A stretch of 64,000 nt of DNA from Amoebidium appalachense (taxonomy: Eukaryota; Ichthyosporea), in NCBI GenBank assembly GCA_963693365.1, contig CAVNZM010000008.1:4278001-4342000 (forward strand), given 5' to 3'. A model generated the notes under the pieces. It had not been told where the DNA came from. It worked only from the letters and a program-made list of their open reading frames with translations, and ran no database searches. How positions within the stretch are numbered: position 1 is the first letter of the stretch; each line of letters starts with the position of its first letter. Position numbers and translations under genes: made by a program. Positions 31,844 through 49,447 of the stretch are shown piece by piece.

Positions 31844-33089
31844 GGAGGTTGGAACATAAAAGGTGCTTGAGACAAAGACGCAAACAGAGCCGAAAGGAGG
31901 GGTACCGGTAGGAAAGTAAGTAATGAAATGCTAAAAAAATAGGCGAAGCGAAGCTGATTATTGCATGATTCTTTTCTTTTAAACCACGGCATCTTCCGCC
32001 TCCCTATCTACCCTCCCTCCCTCCCCTCGTACTCCCCATTCTCCCCTTATATCCTCACCCTCTCGTCTTTCCCTTCCCGCCCTTCCTTGTGGGCTTTTGA
32101 GCCAATATTCATCCTTGCACAGATCCCGTGGATTATGGGACTTGTTGTTCAAAGTGAAATACAGTGTGAATAAGTAAGAGTAAAAACCTCTATGAGCCAC
32201 CTTTTTCACTCGCCTGCTCACCTTTTCCCCCTCCTCCTTTCGTTCTTCTGACAGTTCGAACTCGTGCATTTCAAGATGTCCGTTCGGGATGTATGTAGTG
32301 GTCACTTTTCTTAGCGCGTTTTGAGAGCCGTGCACCAATTGGCCACCACTTTTTTGCCTAAGAGTGAAACACTTTCCCTACCAATATAGACAACCGTATA
32401 ACTATAATGCTTCTCTTTGTTTTTATTTATTTTCTCAGCATGTTAATCTTTATCTTCCCTTTATTTACTTGCTCTTCTTACCTCTGTTTTCTTTTCTCAC
32501 CTTCACTTTTGACCAGTGTGTACACAGCGGTGAGCTCTGAACCAACCAAGTATGATCATAAATTCGCGCTCTTGTTGCGTCTTTGACCAATCATTAAAAT
32601 GAAAAAGTCACCGTGCACCAATCAAATCGTACTTATCGTATCTTCCCTTATTTGGACAAATAAAGTTGCGTTGGAATGCAGGCTAGGCTTGCATACCACA
32701 TTTATCACAAAACGCAACGAACAAAACTTCTTGAAGGTGTTTTGGAGAAAAAAAGGCATACATGTTTTCAACCACCCCGTAAAAGTTACAACATACACAC
32801 TGTTGTAGGATTTGCGGAGTTTCTTTTCCTTTTTTCTTCTTCTTTTTTCTTTCTTTTGCATAGAAACCATATTTCTGTATAGGTCGTTTGTCCCAACACA
32901 GTTCAAGAAAATACAAGTGCGTAGTTTGGAACACTCATACAGCTACACACACATACGTTAGTGTGTATGGTAGCACACAAAACACACCCTTTTACTCTGC
33001 GTGTCTTTTCACCAACAGAACCCACCCACACCACATACGAACACAAAAACACGGCCCGCCCCTTTTTGTGTTTACCATCCTGAGCAAAA
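31844..33089. other. Spacer before the lipocalin gene
   Basis: Mostly unique AT-rich sequence. Two CCAATCA boxes occur at 32587-32593 and 32618-32624, about 470-500 bases before the lipocalin start, as in other promoters here. A minus-strand ORF (31979-32338) is open but shows no recognisable family. Confidence 0.4.
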
Positions 33090-38160
<5,071 letters not shown>

Positions 38161-38281
38161 TTTGAAAATACTTGGATATGAATCTAGTGATATCTGGGTA
38201 AAACACCTTTTTCGGCTAGATATGCTGTTTGGCTGTGTCTGTCCGTGTCTTTGTCTGTGTGTGAATTCGGCGGAGGAGGAT

Positions 38282-38318
<37 letters not shown>

Positions 38319-38654
38319 TATCCTCCATGGTAGACTTGATATCTAATTAATGCCGGAAAATCTGAGGCACAGCGCGTTTAGGATTGGCCATGGTCTGGGA
38401 GTAATATGAGACCGAAAAAACTGTCGTTGGACCTTGGGCCTTGGATGTACACATCCTGTAATTTTTTGGAGTTTTTTTGGTCGTGCCTGAGTGTGAACAG
38501 TTGCTTAAAAATTTATGTCAGGCCATCGATTGGCTTGATTGTCATAATAATAATCAGTGACTCGCCCATTCGTGGCAGGGAACTGATAGTCATCTTTGTG
38601 TCTATATTTATATTTAAAAATAAAGATCATTAGTAGCACACCCTCAGCCCCACT

Positions 38655-38691
<37 letters not shown>

Positions 38692-38925
38692 AAATGACAT
38701 CCTTCACAGCACCTCCGTTTACGGACTACTACCACTACCAGAATTATATACTTTTGCGTCGGGAGGGGGGGGGGGGGGGTTGGGTTTCTAAAGTGATCTA
38801 CTTTGAAACTGTAACACGTGCACAGCCGCCAACGTCAACTTAGAAATAGATTAAAAAAGTATATTCCTACCTCTTTGTTTGTTTTGTAGAAACTTTTCCT
38901 TTGCGCGCGCTATGATGACATTGTC

Positions 38926-38967
<42 letters not shown>

Positions 38968-39021
38968 CTTTTTTTTATACGCGCTATGATGTCATTTTCA
39001 TTGTCGTGCGTGTGTGTGTGT

Positions 39022-39076
<55 letters not shown>

Positions 39077-41878
39077 GTGTGCGTGCGTGTGTGTGACACG
39101 TGTGTGTGTGTGTGCGCGCCCGTGTGTGTGCGTGCATCTGTGTGTGTGTGTGTGTGTGTCTGTGTGTGTGCGCGTGTACTCGCGTGCGTGTGCGTGTGGT
39201 GGTGGGGGGGGGATGTGCGTGTGTCTACGGTGTGTGTCAGTACTCTGTGTGTGTTTGGTTGAGTGTGCGTGCGTGTGTGTGTGCGAGTATATGTGCGTGT
39301 GTGTGTGTGTGTGCACGTGTGGATGTGTGTGTGTGTGTTGTGTGTGTGTTGCAAGACTCTTGAGGGGTGTGCGTGCGTAACCGTTGAAAATATATTTCTG
39401 TTTTTATTCGTTTTTCTTATGTCATCTCGTTTCACCTCACAGAGGTCGATGTCACCCATATCACCAGGCACTAGATGGTCGGGGTGTCACGTGTGACTGT
39501 GTGTGTGTGCACGTGTGACACTGTGTGTGTGTGTGTGTTAAACTGTGTGTGTTTGTGCTTGTGTTAGTGTGTGGGACAGTACATGACGTGTGTGTGGCGT
39601 GTGTGTATACGTATGATTGTTGGTGACACGCAGGCTGTGTTCGTGTGTGTCTGCATGTGTGTTTATGTGTGCGTGTGTGTGCGTGTGCTCGCGCTTGTGT
39701 GTATGTACTGTATGTGTGCGTGTGTGCGTCTATATGTTTGTGTGCGTGCGTGCGTGTGCGTGCCTGTACATGTCAACTTGTCTATTGTAGATCTATTGTA
39801 CGTGTGTGCGCAAGTGTGTGCGCATGCGCAGGCTAACGTACTGCATGGAGGTGTATATGAATGCTTGCCGTGATGAAAGCCTTCCAAATTGTAGCAAGGC
39901 CTCCTAGATACAACGATTGTAGTCACTTGGTCATCAACAATGGCAGTGCACGTGTTTCTGATAATGGTCAGTGTGAGGCTGCTGTGTGCTTTCCTACTGT
40001 CTGCCAGGCGGGCAGTCCCGGTTCAAGTTCCAGGTGATCGTTCCATGCATGCGACATTGCATTGTGGCCCAGCTGACCTGAAAACCATCATTATAATGGT
40101 TTTGGTTTTTATGCATGTCAGTCTTGTTTGTTTTGGGTTTCTAATCATATTAGCGTTATCATGAGGTTATAAAACCACGAATCATTCAAAACAAGCTGCA
40201 TAATAATCATGGCACACGTTGCACACAGAAACCAGAAACTGAAAGACGATACACACTACACCATGCCTACTGCCTACATAGTAGCTAGCACCCAAAATTT
40301 TCTGGAATTTGGCACGGTCGTTTATCAGCCAGCGCCCAACCGCCATCCATGTGAGATAACATGATAGATGATTAGTCTTACACTTGATCATCATGGTCAT
40401 GATCAGTGCATATTCATACACATACATTATTTGTTGTAAATGTTTATTGTCTTATCCTGATATTTATAAGGTATTCGCATATATGTCTTGTGAGCAAATG
40501 AATAAGGTTCTTATAAAATCAATGTGTTATTTATTGAGCGAACCATGAAACATGCAGATTCCTCAGGAAGAAAGGAATTTGGTTCTGCATACCAAGGCTG
40601 ATAGGCGATAGACTTATGACGTCGTTCATGAAGAGGGTAAATAGATCTTGATGATCAACTTGCGAGTCTGCGACTCACTGAGTGACATGACGTAAATTTC
40701 TGCTATCCAATCACCACCTATTAAAGAACTAAGATAATGTAATAGTTACATATTTGTGTTGGTAATGATTAGCGTTTTTGGAAAAAGCCATGGTGACAAA
40801 AATTGTTGTAGTAAATGCAGTTGATTCCTTATTCACAAACGGTTTGCTCAGATGGCGATTCAGATCTGGTCTACTCTCCTCCAAAGTTTGACGTCTGTCA
40901 TACGTCATTGCACACTTTCGATATGGATCTACGTAATGTGATCACTGATCACTCACTCGAGAGTCGAATGGCGAGTTCAATATTGGCAATGTGGTGTGTG
41001 ATGTCACCGGTGTGTTCTTACATATATAGTTTTGGCAGTTCAAAATCCATTCAATAGTATATTAGCTTTTATATGTATTACATATATGCTATGTAGGATG
41101 ACGCCAGGCGCCAGCTCGAGCCAAAAGACTCAAAGCCAGGGCCTGACCGCGCGGGATCACAGCTGTGCCGCACAGGGCTATCCTCTCTTTATCTGGTGAG
41201 CCAATCCGACGACAGATGAGCGTTCTAAATGCATTCCAGTGATACAATTTCTCCGGATTTTGCATTCCAGGACCTCCTCTCTATGGCCCACAGCCCCAGG
41301 CCAGGGGCATAACGCATGAATTGGAAAAACCACATTGAAGTTACTGCCACTTTGAAACTAAAAACACGGAGAAAAAAATATGCATGAATGCTCCACTTAA
41401 TTTACAAAATAGTTATGTAACCTTGAGCTGCTTGCGAACTTTTTTTTATAAAATTTTTATCAACCGGTTTCCTCGTCTTATGCGAGGCATCGCATCATTC
41501 GCATGCCACGCGGGCAGCCTGCACGTCCCATCTGTAGCAGTGAATCTGGGTAGGTTACAAGGCACTCTTTTTCATTCAGTCATTCAGTCATTACACGTGT
41601 TATTGTGAAGTTACGTTGGCTCATCGACCAAATAGTGAGCGAATGGATTACATGTTGGCAAAGTAGGGCGTCAGTTAAGCACATGGACCTTTGTCTTACA
41701 GCCATTAATATTACCATACAGAGTCCGCATACGTAGGTACAGTATCAGGTTTTTGGTTAACGTTGTGCTTGTTATTTCACCGACAGGAAATCCAGGAGAT
41801 TTGGTGTTATAGTATATAAATGTATGCAACACTTTGGTCGGTAGTTTAAGTCTACTAATATTCATCTGTGTATACAAA
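38161..41878. other. Spacer with TG-rich blocks, no recognised gene
   Basis: Poly-G at 38284-38317, poly-C at 38657-38690, and TG-rich blocks at 38928-39350 and 39500-39770. From 39900 to 41878 the DNA is unique and AT-rich. A motif CGCGCTATGATGacATTgTCG, at about 38904, recurs in a related form at about 38981 with (TG)n after each copy, a local duplication. An 80-codon plus-strand ORF at 40815-41057 has no recognisable features. Confidence 0.5.
38619..38624 (+). promoter_or_regulatory. Putative polyadenylation signal of the lipocalin gene
   Basis: AATAAA in an AT-rich stretch 460 nt after the lipocalin stop codon. Confidence 0.3.
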
Positions 41879-42405
41879 ATGAGGGGAACCCTCCTTCCAC
41901 ACGTTGTCGTGCAGCATGTACATGTCAACAACATGGATGCATCGTTTCCCTGTGCATGTTCACAAACCACTGTACACACCGCACACTGCCTGTGTGCGAG
42001 GAAAACGAAAGCCTGTGTGGGTGAAAGCTCCACTGCTGCTCTCATTGCATCCAAGGTATGTTTGTTTGTTTTTTTATCTTTTCTTTTCTTTTCAAACTAC
42101 CCCCAACTTCCATAATCAATAAGGTGTTAGATTTCGCCGCACTCCTGTACACTTAGTGAGCTTGTATATGGGGGGAAGGGAAAGCGCAATAGTGAAGCAA
42201 TCGATTAGATAAATCCTAGACACAACTGCTACGACTGTGTACCAATTGGATTTTAAAGCGCTTCGAATCGGATACCCTGCTAAAATTTTAACCGCAAATG
42301 CATGGGTTATATTGCGATTGCCCTGTAGGTTGCCCATTGCTCATGCTCATGCCATATCATCCTTTCCACGAAGTTTGTGAGATCCTGTGTAACCCCCCTC
42401 CCCCC

Positions 42406-42442
<37 letters not shown>

Positions 42443-42455
42443 CACCACCACCGCG

Positions 42456-42514
<59 letters not shown>

Positions 42515-42832
42515 CCGTGACCACACCCCACCCCACCCCACACTTGTGTCCACACAGAGGGGCAAAAAAACTGAAAAAGAAAAAAAGAAAAGAAAAGAAA
42601 ATAAAGAAAAATAGTAAATGAAGCAACAAAATCCCAACAGAGTATCAGCATTAATAAAGCGGTCCACCAGAACTGAAAACTGGGACTGATGCTGAAATAG
42701 CGGCCATACATTTTACACATCAGATATGCAGTACCTGCACAACTGAGGCAGGTTAGGAACAGTTTTTAATGAACTATACAACCCCCCCCCCCCCCCTCAA
42801 AATTTTTTTGTTGTAACTGTGCCCGTTGAACT

Positions 42833-42885
<53 letters not shown>

Positions 42886-45054
42886 AAAAAAAAGAAAAGA
42901 AAAAGAAACGAAAAGAAAAGAAAAGGGTTAACACCATCTCCCTTTCCCCACTGACCCACGAACCACAGGTTCTTGACGACCAAATACGCCTGTCAATGAG
43001 CATGCCACAACCGAGCGAAGCAACACAGCCATTAGACGAGACATTGCACGACGAGAGACATTACTGTGCAAAACTCGAGAAATGTCTAAGTAGAAGTGCC
43101 GCGGTTATTGAAAGTTTGCTGTCTAGCAGGCAGCAGATTGTTGAAGAGTTGGAGTTGGAGAGGGCCGAGGTGAACGGTTTGAGATTACGGTTGCGGAATG
43201 CCGAGGTAGATATGCCCTCCATTCACAAGTGGTTTATTTTGGGTTTTGTTTCTTTCAGTGTGCAACAGTTTGTTCATATTCCCCATTGGCGATTGCGCAC
43301 GCCCGTGCGTGCGCGCACACACATGAACATGCACACAAATACATTCCCACGCACATGCATTCGCACACATGCAGCCCGCGATGACACACAATTCACACAC
43401 AGACACATTCGCCGTAAAACGTGCACACGATAACACAAGCACACATAGGCACATGGTCACACTCATGCCCGCGATGACTCATAGCTGAAATACATGACAC
43501 ACCTTTGCGCACACACCCTCAGTGACACCCACATGACATACACCAGACATAACACGTGCATGCACATAACCAACCACACAATCCAAAAAAAAATAAAAAT
43601 AAGTTGAACGAACCCGGTGACAATCCAAAAAAATAATTTAATTGAATAAGAACTGCCAAAAAAAAATTCGGCCCCAGTTTCAATTGTGAGCATCACGAAA
43701 CACGTTTCACGTTCCGAAACCAACATTTAGGAAGGGTACTATGCCTACCACGGAATAATAACTGCAAAAATGAGGTGGATCCCCTTTATTTGCTCACAAG
43801 CATCTATCGCATGCGGACACAGCCAATCACAACTAACCTTTATCGTATTTCATTCTTGAACAGGAGCACAGTGAAGCAGCCCAGCGCAACCTTAAAGCAC
43901 AACTCGACAGGTTGACCCGTGAGATGGAGGACTTAAAAAAGGAAGCCGAGGCACGTCGCCTCGCCCTGCTTGCGTTAAGCACAACCGCCACTGCCCGGAG
44001 AAACAGCGCCCCTGAAGCCAAAACCGCAGCATCGAGCTCCCCGGACGCGAATTTTCTTACAGCAGGGTTCCATCGCAGCAGAAGCATGTCGTTTAGGGGG
44101 GTCAGACGTCTCTCTCGACGAAATTCGAAGGCTGCGAAAAACGACGGCTCCGGAAAGGGCTCAAACGAGAACATTGCATCAAACATGCCGACAGTCTCTT
44201 CGGTCAGCGAATTACCGAATTCCGGTGAAGTTTCAACTTGTGATGGAAACACAACGCCGCTACGGATCACCGGTTTTTGCCCGTCATTTTCCATAGAGAG
44301 TATCGACCTCTTTAGCAACAGCCAATCAAAAAGCACCGGTAACGTTATCCATCATGCGCCCCTTTCCCGCTCCCACTCGCACATGGCCACTCGGTCACCA
44401 CCTACTGCCCCATCGACACAGTACCGCGCGCACACGTCCCTCCGTGCGACGTCATCTATGGATATGTCGTCATTTTGCCGCCAAAACCAACCCCTATCCA
44501 ATCACGCGCAACCTCATGGTGCGGTGGTGCGAATTGACGCTGCGAGCGTGGGAAAACTAACGGTGGCGGAACTCTACGGAATCGCCTTGAAGATGCAAGA
44601 AGCGGTTTTGGAGGAGGCGAGCGAACTGAAAGACGAATTCACAATCCGCGAGACGCTATTGGTCGAGAAGGACAGATTGCACAAAACAGCCAATCATATT
44701 GAAGCAGCAGCCTGCACCCCCGGCGGTAATTTTACACCAACCACGGCAACACACACGAGCAAGCACCATTCCGCCGGATTGCAGGAATTTGTTCACGCAC
44801 ACTTTCCGTCGAAAAACCACGAGGAAACCCCGTCGGCCACTCGGGGGGACGGTGCATGTGCGCAACATTGGAACGTCGACGCTCCAATAACCGAAGTCTC
44901 GGGAACGGCAAACAGCCTGAAACAGAGCGGGAAGAGTATTTCGGCCTTGGGACGTACATTCATGCAGGCGGAGCCAGGGGTTCACAGGGGGTCGTTTCGC
45001 CTCCCGGTCATCAGGGGGAAAAAAGGGTTGGTGCGAACTGGTAGTATTTCCTAG
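41879..45054 (+). CDS. Coiled-coil protein with Ser-rich basic central region; family not recognised
   Basis: Three exons, 41879-42055, 42969-43205 and 43864-45054, all in phase 0, give 534 residues. Donors AAG|GTATGT and GAG|GTAGAT and a branch site ACTAACC (43832-43838) support the structure. Residues 1-59 are Cys-rich (CACSQ, HCLCAR). A coiled coil spans about 75-175 across exons 2 and 3 (KLEKCLSRSAAVIESLL, IVEELELERAEVNGLRLRLR, LDRLTREMEDLKKEAEARR). A low-complexity Ser/Arg region with ARRNS, RSRSMS and SRRNS patches, possible basophilic-kinase sites, runs to about 370. A second coiled segment follows (about 375-420, VAELYGIALKMQEAVLEEAS), then a disordered tail. The architecture suggests a cytoskeletal or scaffold protein. 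An upstream first exon cannot be excluded; an inner ATG at 41933 is an alternative start. Confidence 0.75.
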
Positions 45055-46308
45055 GTTGTGTGAATACGGTGAATATGGTGGGAATATGGGCGAATACCAC
45101 ACTGTGTGATTTGCTCGTCATTAGAGTGCGGCGAGAGTTTTGACAATATGTATGGCCATCATTCGCGATCGAACAGCTTCATAGAAAGAGTACGGGAAAA
45201 AATGCAGTGGGTGTCTATTGCTTCTTAGCATGCTTGCTAATGCCTTACTCCAATCTGTTTTTTGTGTGTGTGTGTGTGTGCAAGTGTGTGATCTTCTTTT
45301 TTTCTTTTTTTGAGGGGGGGGATGGAGAGATGATGTAGAGTATGAAGCCTAACTAAATTGTCTGCCGCTATTTTAAGAGCCATATTAGTCCTATACTATA
45401 GAATGTCTGTTAGTTTTATGTTTCTTATGAGCAATGCCGAATGATTCAATCCATCAATTTAATCGAGTTCGTATGCTGTTGTTTATTGGGTTATGTGCGC
45501 TATTTCTGCCTGACGTGTATTTAGCAGGGTTTTAAACGTGTAAAAAGTATATGGTATTTATTATCAGTAATTCATAATGACGAGATTACAGATAGCTGTG
45601 CATTAGAGAGTATAGAGAACATGTAATCCTATAATGCAGGCACTTCCTAATACCTGCCTAGATAATCCATGCCATTACACACCTAGATACTTGTATTGCT
45701 GTTTTGTTATGCCAACTGCTGTGCATGTATGTAGAAGCACCTAAACCAAAAAAATAAATGGCCTTCTCGGTAAATCAAAACAAGGACATTTGTGATTGAA
45801 GGACATTTCGGGATTATGAACCGCTGGATTACCATAATTCGAATCATCATTCATGAAAAACACTGCCATTTATGGTATCAATCATACGTATATGGGAAAA
45901 GAGCACCGAATATGAGCTGGTTTTCGTTGGTCGTCCGGGAGCATGTGGCCCATTATTGCAGGCACTTTGATAATACACATGGGGCAGACTGGTATGTGTG
46001 CCTTCTTACAGTATCCCCCCCCCCCCCCCCCCCGGGCGCCAGATCACACACACACACACATACACACACACACACACACACACTGTGCATGCGTGTGTAT
46101 GCGCACTTTTGTCCCCCCCCCTCCCCCACACACACACACACACACACTGACATGTTTTGGACCTCTTCTAATAAAGGTCTTATTCAGCACCGACGTCTAT
46201 TTGATGGGCACCGGCTCCAATTCCTACTTTTTTCGTCATTCGTCATTTTATTGTTCTGGCTTTTTTTCTTAAAGTATCTACTTCTTAGACCGAGCCCGTC
46301 AAACAGAC
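45055..46308. other. Spacer, mostly unique
   Basis: AT-rich unique DNA with short (TG)n at 45264 and poly-C plus (CA)n at 46016-46147. AATAAA at 45753-45758 could serve the coiled-coil gene, 700 nt away. No gene was recognised. Confidence 0.4.
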
Positions 46309-46600
46309 ATGGCGGAACGACCGGACCTTAAAATTTACAAGAAACGAGCGAGGCTTGTGCTAGATTTCAAAGATTTCAACATAGGCCTAGGGCGGGTCCG
46401 GTTTCAATATTTTCTGTGTCAGCTGCAGGTGAGGGGGGTCTAATGTGATGTGGTGCTGCTGTGGAAATCGGGGTGGTGGGGTGCATGCTGTATGCACATG
46501 GTGGCTGTTGTGTGTCTGTGTAAGTGTTGTGGGTCGCACTCTTACCTCATGCCATGGCTTTCCTGTGTGTGTGTGTCTGCAATTGGGGCAGGCCGGCAAT

Positions 46601-46650
<50 letters not shown>

Positions 46651-46790
46651 CTAGGCATTGTGGCTGGTTTCTTTCTACGGGTGGCTTCTAGGAATGTGCT
46701 TGTATTGAGGTGTCCTGGTGTAGACGCGCATGCACGCACACAAAAAACACACATGTCACACGCCTTTTGCACCAAACATGAACACACGCC

Positions 46791-46827
<37 letters not shown>

Positions 46828-47126
46828 TCCTCCTCGCCATCCTCACCCCTCACCCCACCCGTCACTCCCCCATACACATAACGTGAATAAATGAATCGTA
46901 AACAACACATGTGCGAGCGCAAACACACACACACACAATTTTTTCTTTCTTTTTCTTGAAAAAAATGTATTGTTTTACCGTTTTGTTCTAGGGGGAGCCC
47001 TCAGGGGTCCCTCATGGGAATTACCGTCTTCCACTACCCACCGACTGTACCCTAGCTAGGGTGATAATGGTGCATTCAGCTGAGCTGACACACCTGTACA
47101 AAACCTCACTAATAGTACGCGCTTAG
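46309..47126 (+). CDS. Possible two-exon small basic protein, unrecognised
   Basis: 46309-46428 reads from [23 protein letters not shown], then [20 protein letters not shown], ending at CTGCAG|GTGAGG, a good donor. A good acceptor (TTTTGTTCTAG|) precedes 46992-47126, which continues in phase ([20 protein letters not shown]) to a TAG. The 84-residue product has balanced composition and an alternating basic/hydrophobic start. The intron holds poly-G and poly-C. Protein-like content across the junction is the only support, and no family is recognised. It could be part of a larger gene. Confidence 0.42.
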
Positions 47127-47156
47127 CCCAGGGTTTTTGCCCCAGCCTCGCACACA

Positions 47157-47161
47157 CACAT

Positions 47162-47236
<75 letters not shown>

Positions 47237-47240
47237 ACCG

Positions 47241-47315
<75 letters not shown>

Positions 47316-47471
47316 CCGAACACACACGCACACACACACGCACACACACATCCACGCACGCACACACACACACACACGCACGCACGCACGCACGCACGCA
47401 CGTACACACGTACGCACACACACACACACACACACACATGCTGTTGACCCCCCCAAGCACACACACGCACA

Positions 47472-47512
<41 letters not shown>

Positions 47513-47522
47513 ACGCTTTTAG

Positions 47523-47568
<46 letters not shown>

Positions 47569-47795
47569 AGGCACCTTTAGCCCACCCACCCCCCCCCCCC
47601 CCCCCCCCAACCCCCCAGAATGCACGTGTGTGTGTACGTTCCGATTGCAACGGTTGACAAGTGACTGTGTGTTAAACTAAGCCGGGGTGAACAAGACTTA
47701 TATTGATGTGCATCCAGCATGCCCATGGGCCCCAGGAAAAGGAGAGGAAGGAGGAGGACGGGGGTCACGGGTGGGTGGGTGGGGAGGGGAGGGGA

Positions 47796-47830
<35 letters not shown>
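47157..47830. repeat. Compound (CA)n, CG-interrupted CA, poly-C and poly-G block
   Basis: (CA)n at 47157-47231 and 47242-47313 is separated by ACAAACAACCGAAC. CGCA/CACG-rich repeats run to 47438, followed by poly-C near 47523-47553 and 47591-47608 and poly-G at 47800-47830. No gene is seen between 47127 and 48426. Confidence 0.85.
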
Positions 47831-47831
<1 letters not shown>

Positions 47832-48426
47832 GGAAGAGGGTCGGTTCGATAGTTTAGAGTGGTTCCGTGTATCATGGTGTCACAGACAGCTTAAGGCCTA
47901 GGGGGGCAGTGAGAAGCTGGGTAATGTGATGTGGCGTAGGGCGGATGAACGATGGCAAAATACAAAAAAAATGTTTATATGCCGGGTTATTATTCCCGTG
48001 CGTTTTATTCACTCCACAACCACACCGTTCTCATGCCGGGTCATGCGTCGAGAAACCGGAAAATGGATGGGGCTTCGATAAACGGCCTCAAATGGTATCC
48101 ACAAATTAGAACACTATCACACAAACAGTGAAGGACTTATGAACACTCTACGGCGGTTTCGAAGGGGACACACTTACATAGCGGGCATTATGTACAAGAC
48201 GGTAACATACATACGGTGAAATTACAGCGAAAATACTGCAAGAACACATCCAACCAGTGGATCAGCAACGAGCCATACCTTCAGAATAACAAAAAAATCA
48301 CTGGGCACCTTCCGAAAAAGACCGACGAAAAGTGCTTCGCTTAAATTTCCACACACCTTGCTGGCACTTTGAAACACCGACGGGCGTGGCATGTGGTGCG
48401 AAATTTCGCATCTAGGTTTTAGGTAT

Positions 48427-49281
48427 TTAGAACACCAGCGCGCTGATCATCAGAGTGACGGCGAGAACAACATATGCGAAGAAGCTGGCGGGGCGTGCCT
48501 GGCTGCCGGCAGACGTGTTCATGGGGGAGTTGGTGGCAGTGGGAGCATTAGACGTGGAGGCAGAGGTGGCTTTATTTGTGGCGGTGGCATTGTAAACCAT
48601 GAAGATGGGCTGCGCATTCTCGGGAGCGCCGGGCACCTTAACCTGCTTGCACTCGCCGGTGGGGAGGACAGTTTTAAGGGTACACTCGCTGCAGTTGTCA
48701 TTGCACTTAATGCCCCAAGACAGGGTGCCGTTGGAGAGAGAAATGGCAGAGTAGTTGCCAAAATCCATGCCAGGAACGAGGGTGGTGATGTTGACGGGGA
48801 ACGTTGCAGAGGGCTCGCACAGAGAGAAGTTCTTGCTGGGAAGAGTGAAGTCGGGGGTCAGACCCACGGGCTTGCCTGCAAGGAAAAAGGAAATGGCTGG
48901 TGAGTTTTTGTTTTCTGGCGTGAAAGTGGGAAAGTAAAAAGGGTTTTGGTGCAAATAGTGGCAAGTTGTTCGGGAGTGTGGGTGTGAACAGGTGGGAGTG
49001 GAAGGAGAACAAACATGTTTATGAGCAAAAGAGCTCATATTATGTTACAGTATTTCATACAGCCAAGTCGGATAATGTTATATAGAAGTGTTTGGCGCAA
49101 AAAAAAAAATTAAGTGAAACCCAACTGAGTTTTCAATCAATCAACTTTTGGTGGTAGTTAGGTGGTGCTTACCAGTGCAGTTGGCAACGCCATAGACGGC
49201 AATGCTCTCAGCGGAGGCCATGCCAACGAAGGCAACAGCGGCGAGAATCAGGGACATCATTCTCAAGTTATTAAAAGACAT
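48427..49281 (-). CDS. Secreted GPI-anchored cell-surface glycoprotein, family not recognised
   Basis: Minus-strand exons 49281-49173 and 48875-48427 give 185 residues. The donor (ACTG|GTAAGC) and acceptor (TTTTTCCTTGCAG|) are both canonical. Residues 1-24 are a signal peptide (SLILAAVAFVGMASA, cleaved before ESIAVYG). The mature part has at least seven Cys, grouped as KCNDNCSECTL and GECKQV, and many N-glycosylation sequons (NFS, NIT, NYS, NGT, NCS, NAT, NTS). It ends in a Thr/Ser/Ala stalk, small residues (SAGSQ) and a hydrophobic tail (FFAYVVLAVTLMISALVF) with no cytoplasmic residues, the pattern of a GPI-attachment signal. It should sit on the outer plasma membrane or in the cell wall. 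Promoter elements are unusually clear (separate entry), suggesting strong expression. Confidence 0.85.
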
Positions 49282-49357
49282 AAAGTTAGAGTTCCTAAGT
49301 TTGATGTGTTGATCGTCGCTTGTTGTGATACTGATCAAGTGAAGGAAGTGGACGAGG

Positions 49358-49447
49358 TTTATATACCCGCGGCCCATGCGACACATGATCGCAGAGCCAA
49401 TCAAACACCGGCTAATAATTTGGTGAAATCAACGTAGAAACCAATCA
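49358..49447 (-). promoter_or_regulatory. Core promoter of the GPI-protein gene: TATA box and two CCAATCA boxes
   Basis: Reading toward the gene on the minus strand, TATATAAA occupies 49365-49358, 77 bases before the start codon. This leaves a 5' UTR of roughly 45-50 bases if transcription starts about 30 bases downstream. CCAATCA on the plus strand at 49397-49403 and 49441-49447 lies 32 and 76 bases further upstream, typical CCAAT-to-TATA spacing. This is the best-defined promoter in the window. Confidence 0.7.

Noticed and set aside
32229-32338. Minus-strand frame reading MHEFELSEERKEEGEK followed by GTGAGC, considered as the tropomodulin 5' exon
   Set aside because: Phase does not match the next exon and the tropomodulin N-terminal pattern is not present.
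39990-40045. GTTCAAGTTCC resembling a tRNA T-loop
   Set aside because: No D-arm, anticodon arm or acceptor stem at tRNA spacing.
40815-41057. 80-codon plus-strand ORF in unique DNA
   Set aside because: No homology, signal or splice context; chance ORF of this length is expected in AT-rich spacer.
47157-47440. Regular repeat array considered as CRISPR
   Set aside because: It is a (CA)n microsatellite with short interruptions, without unique spacers, in a eukaryotic genome.
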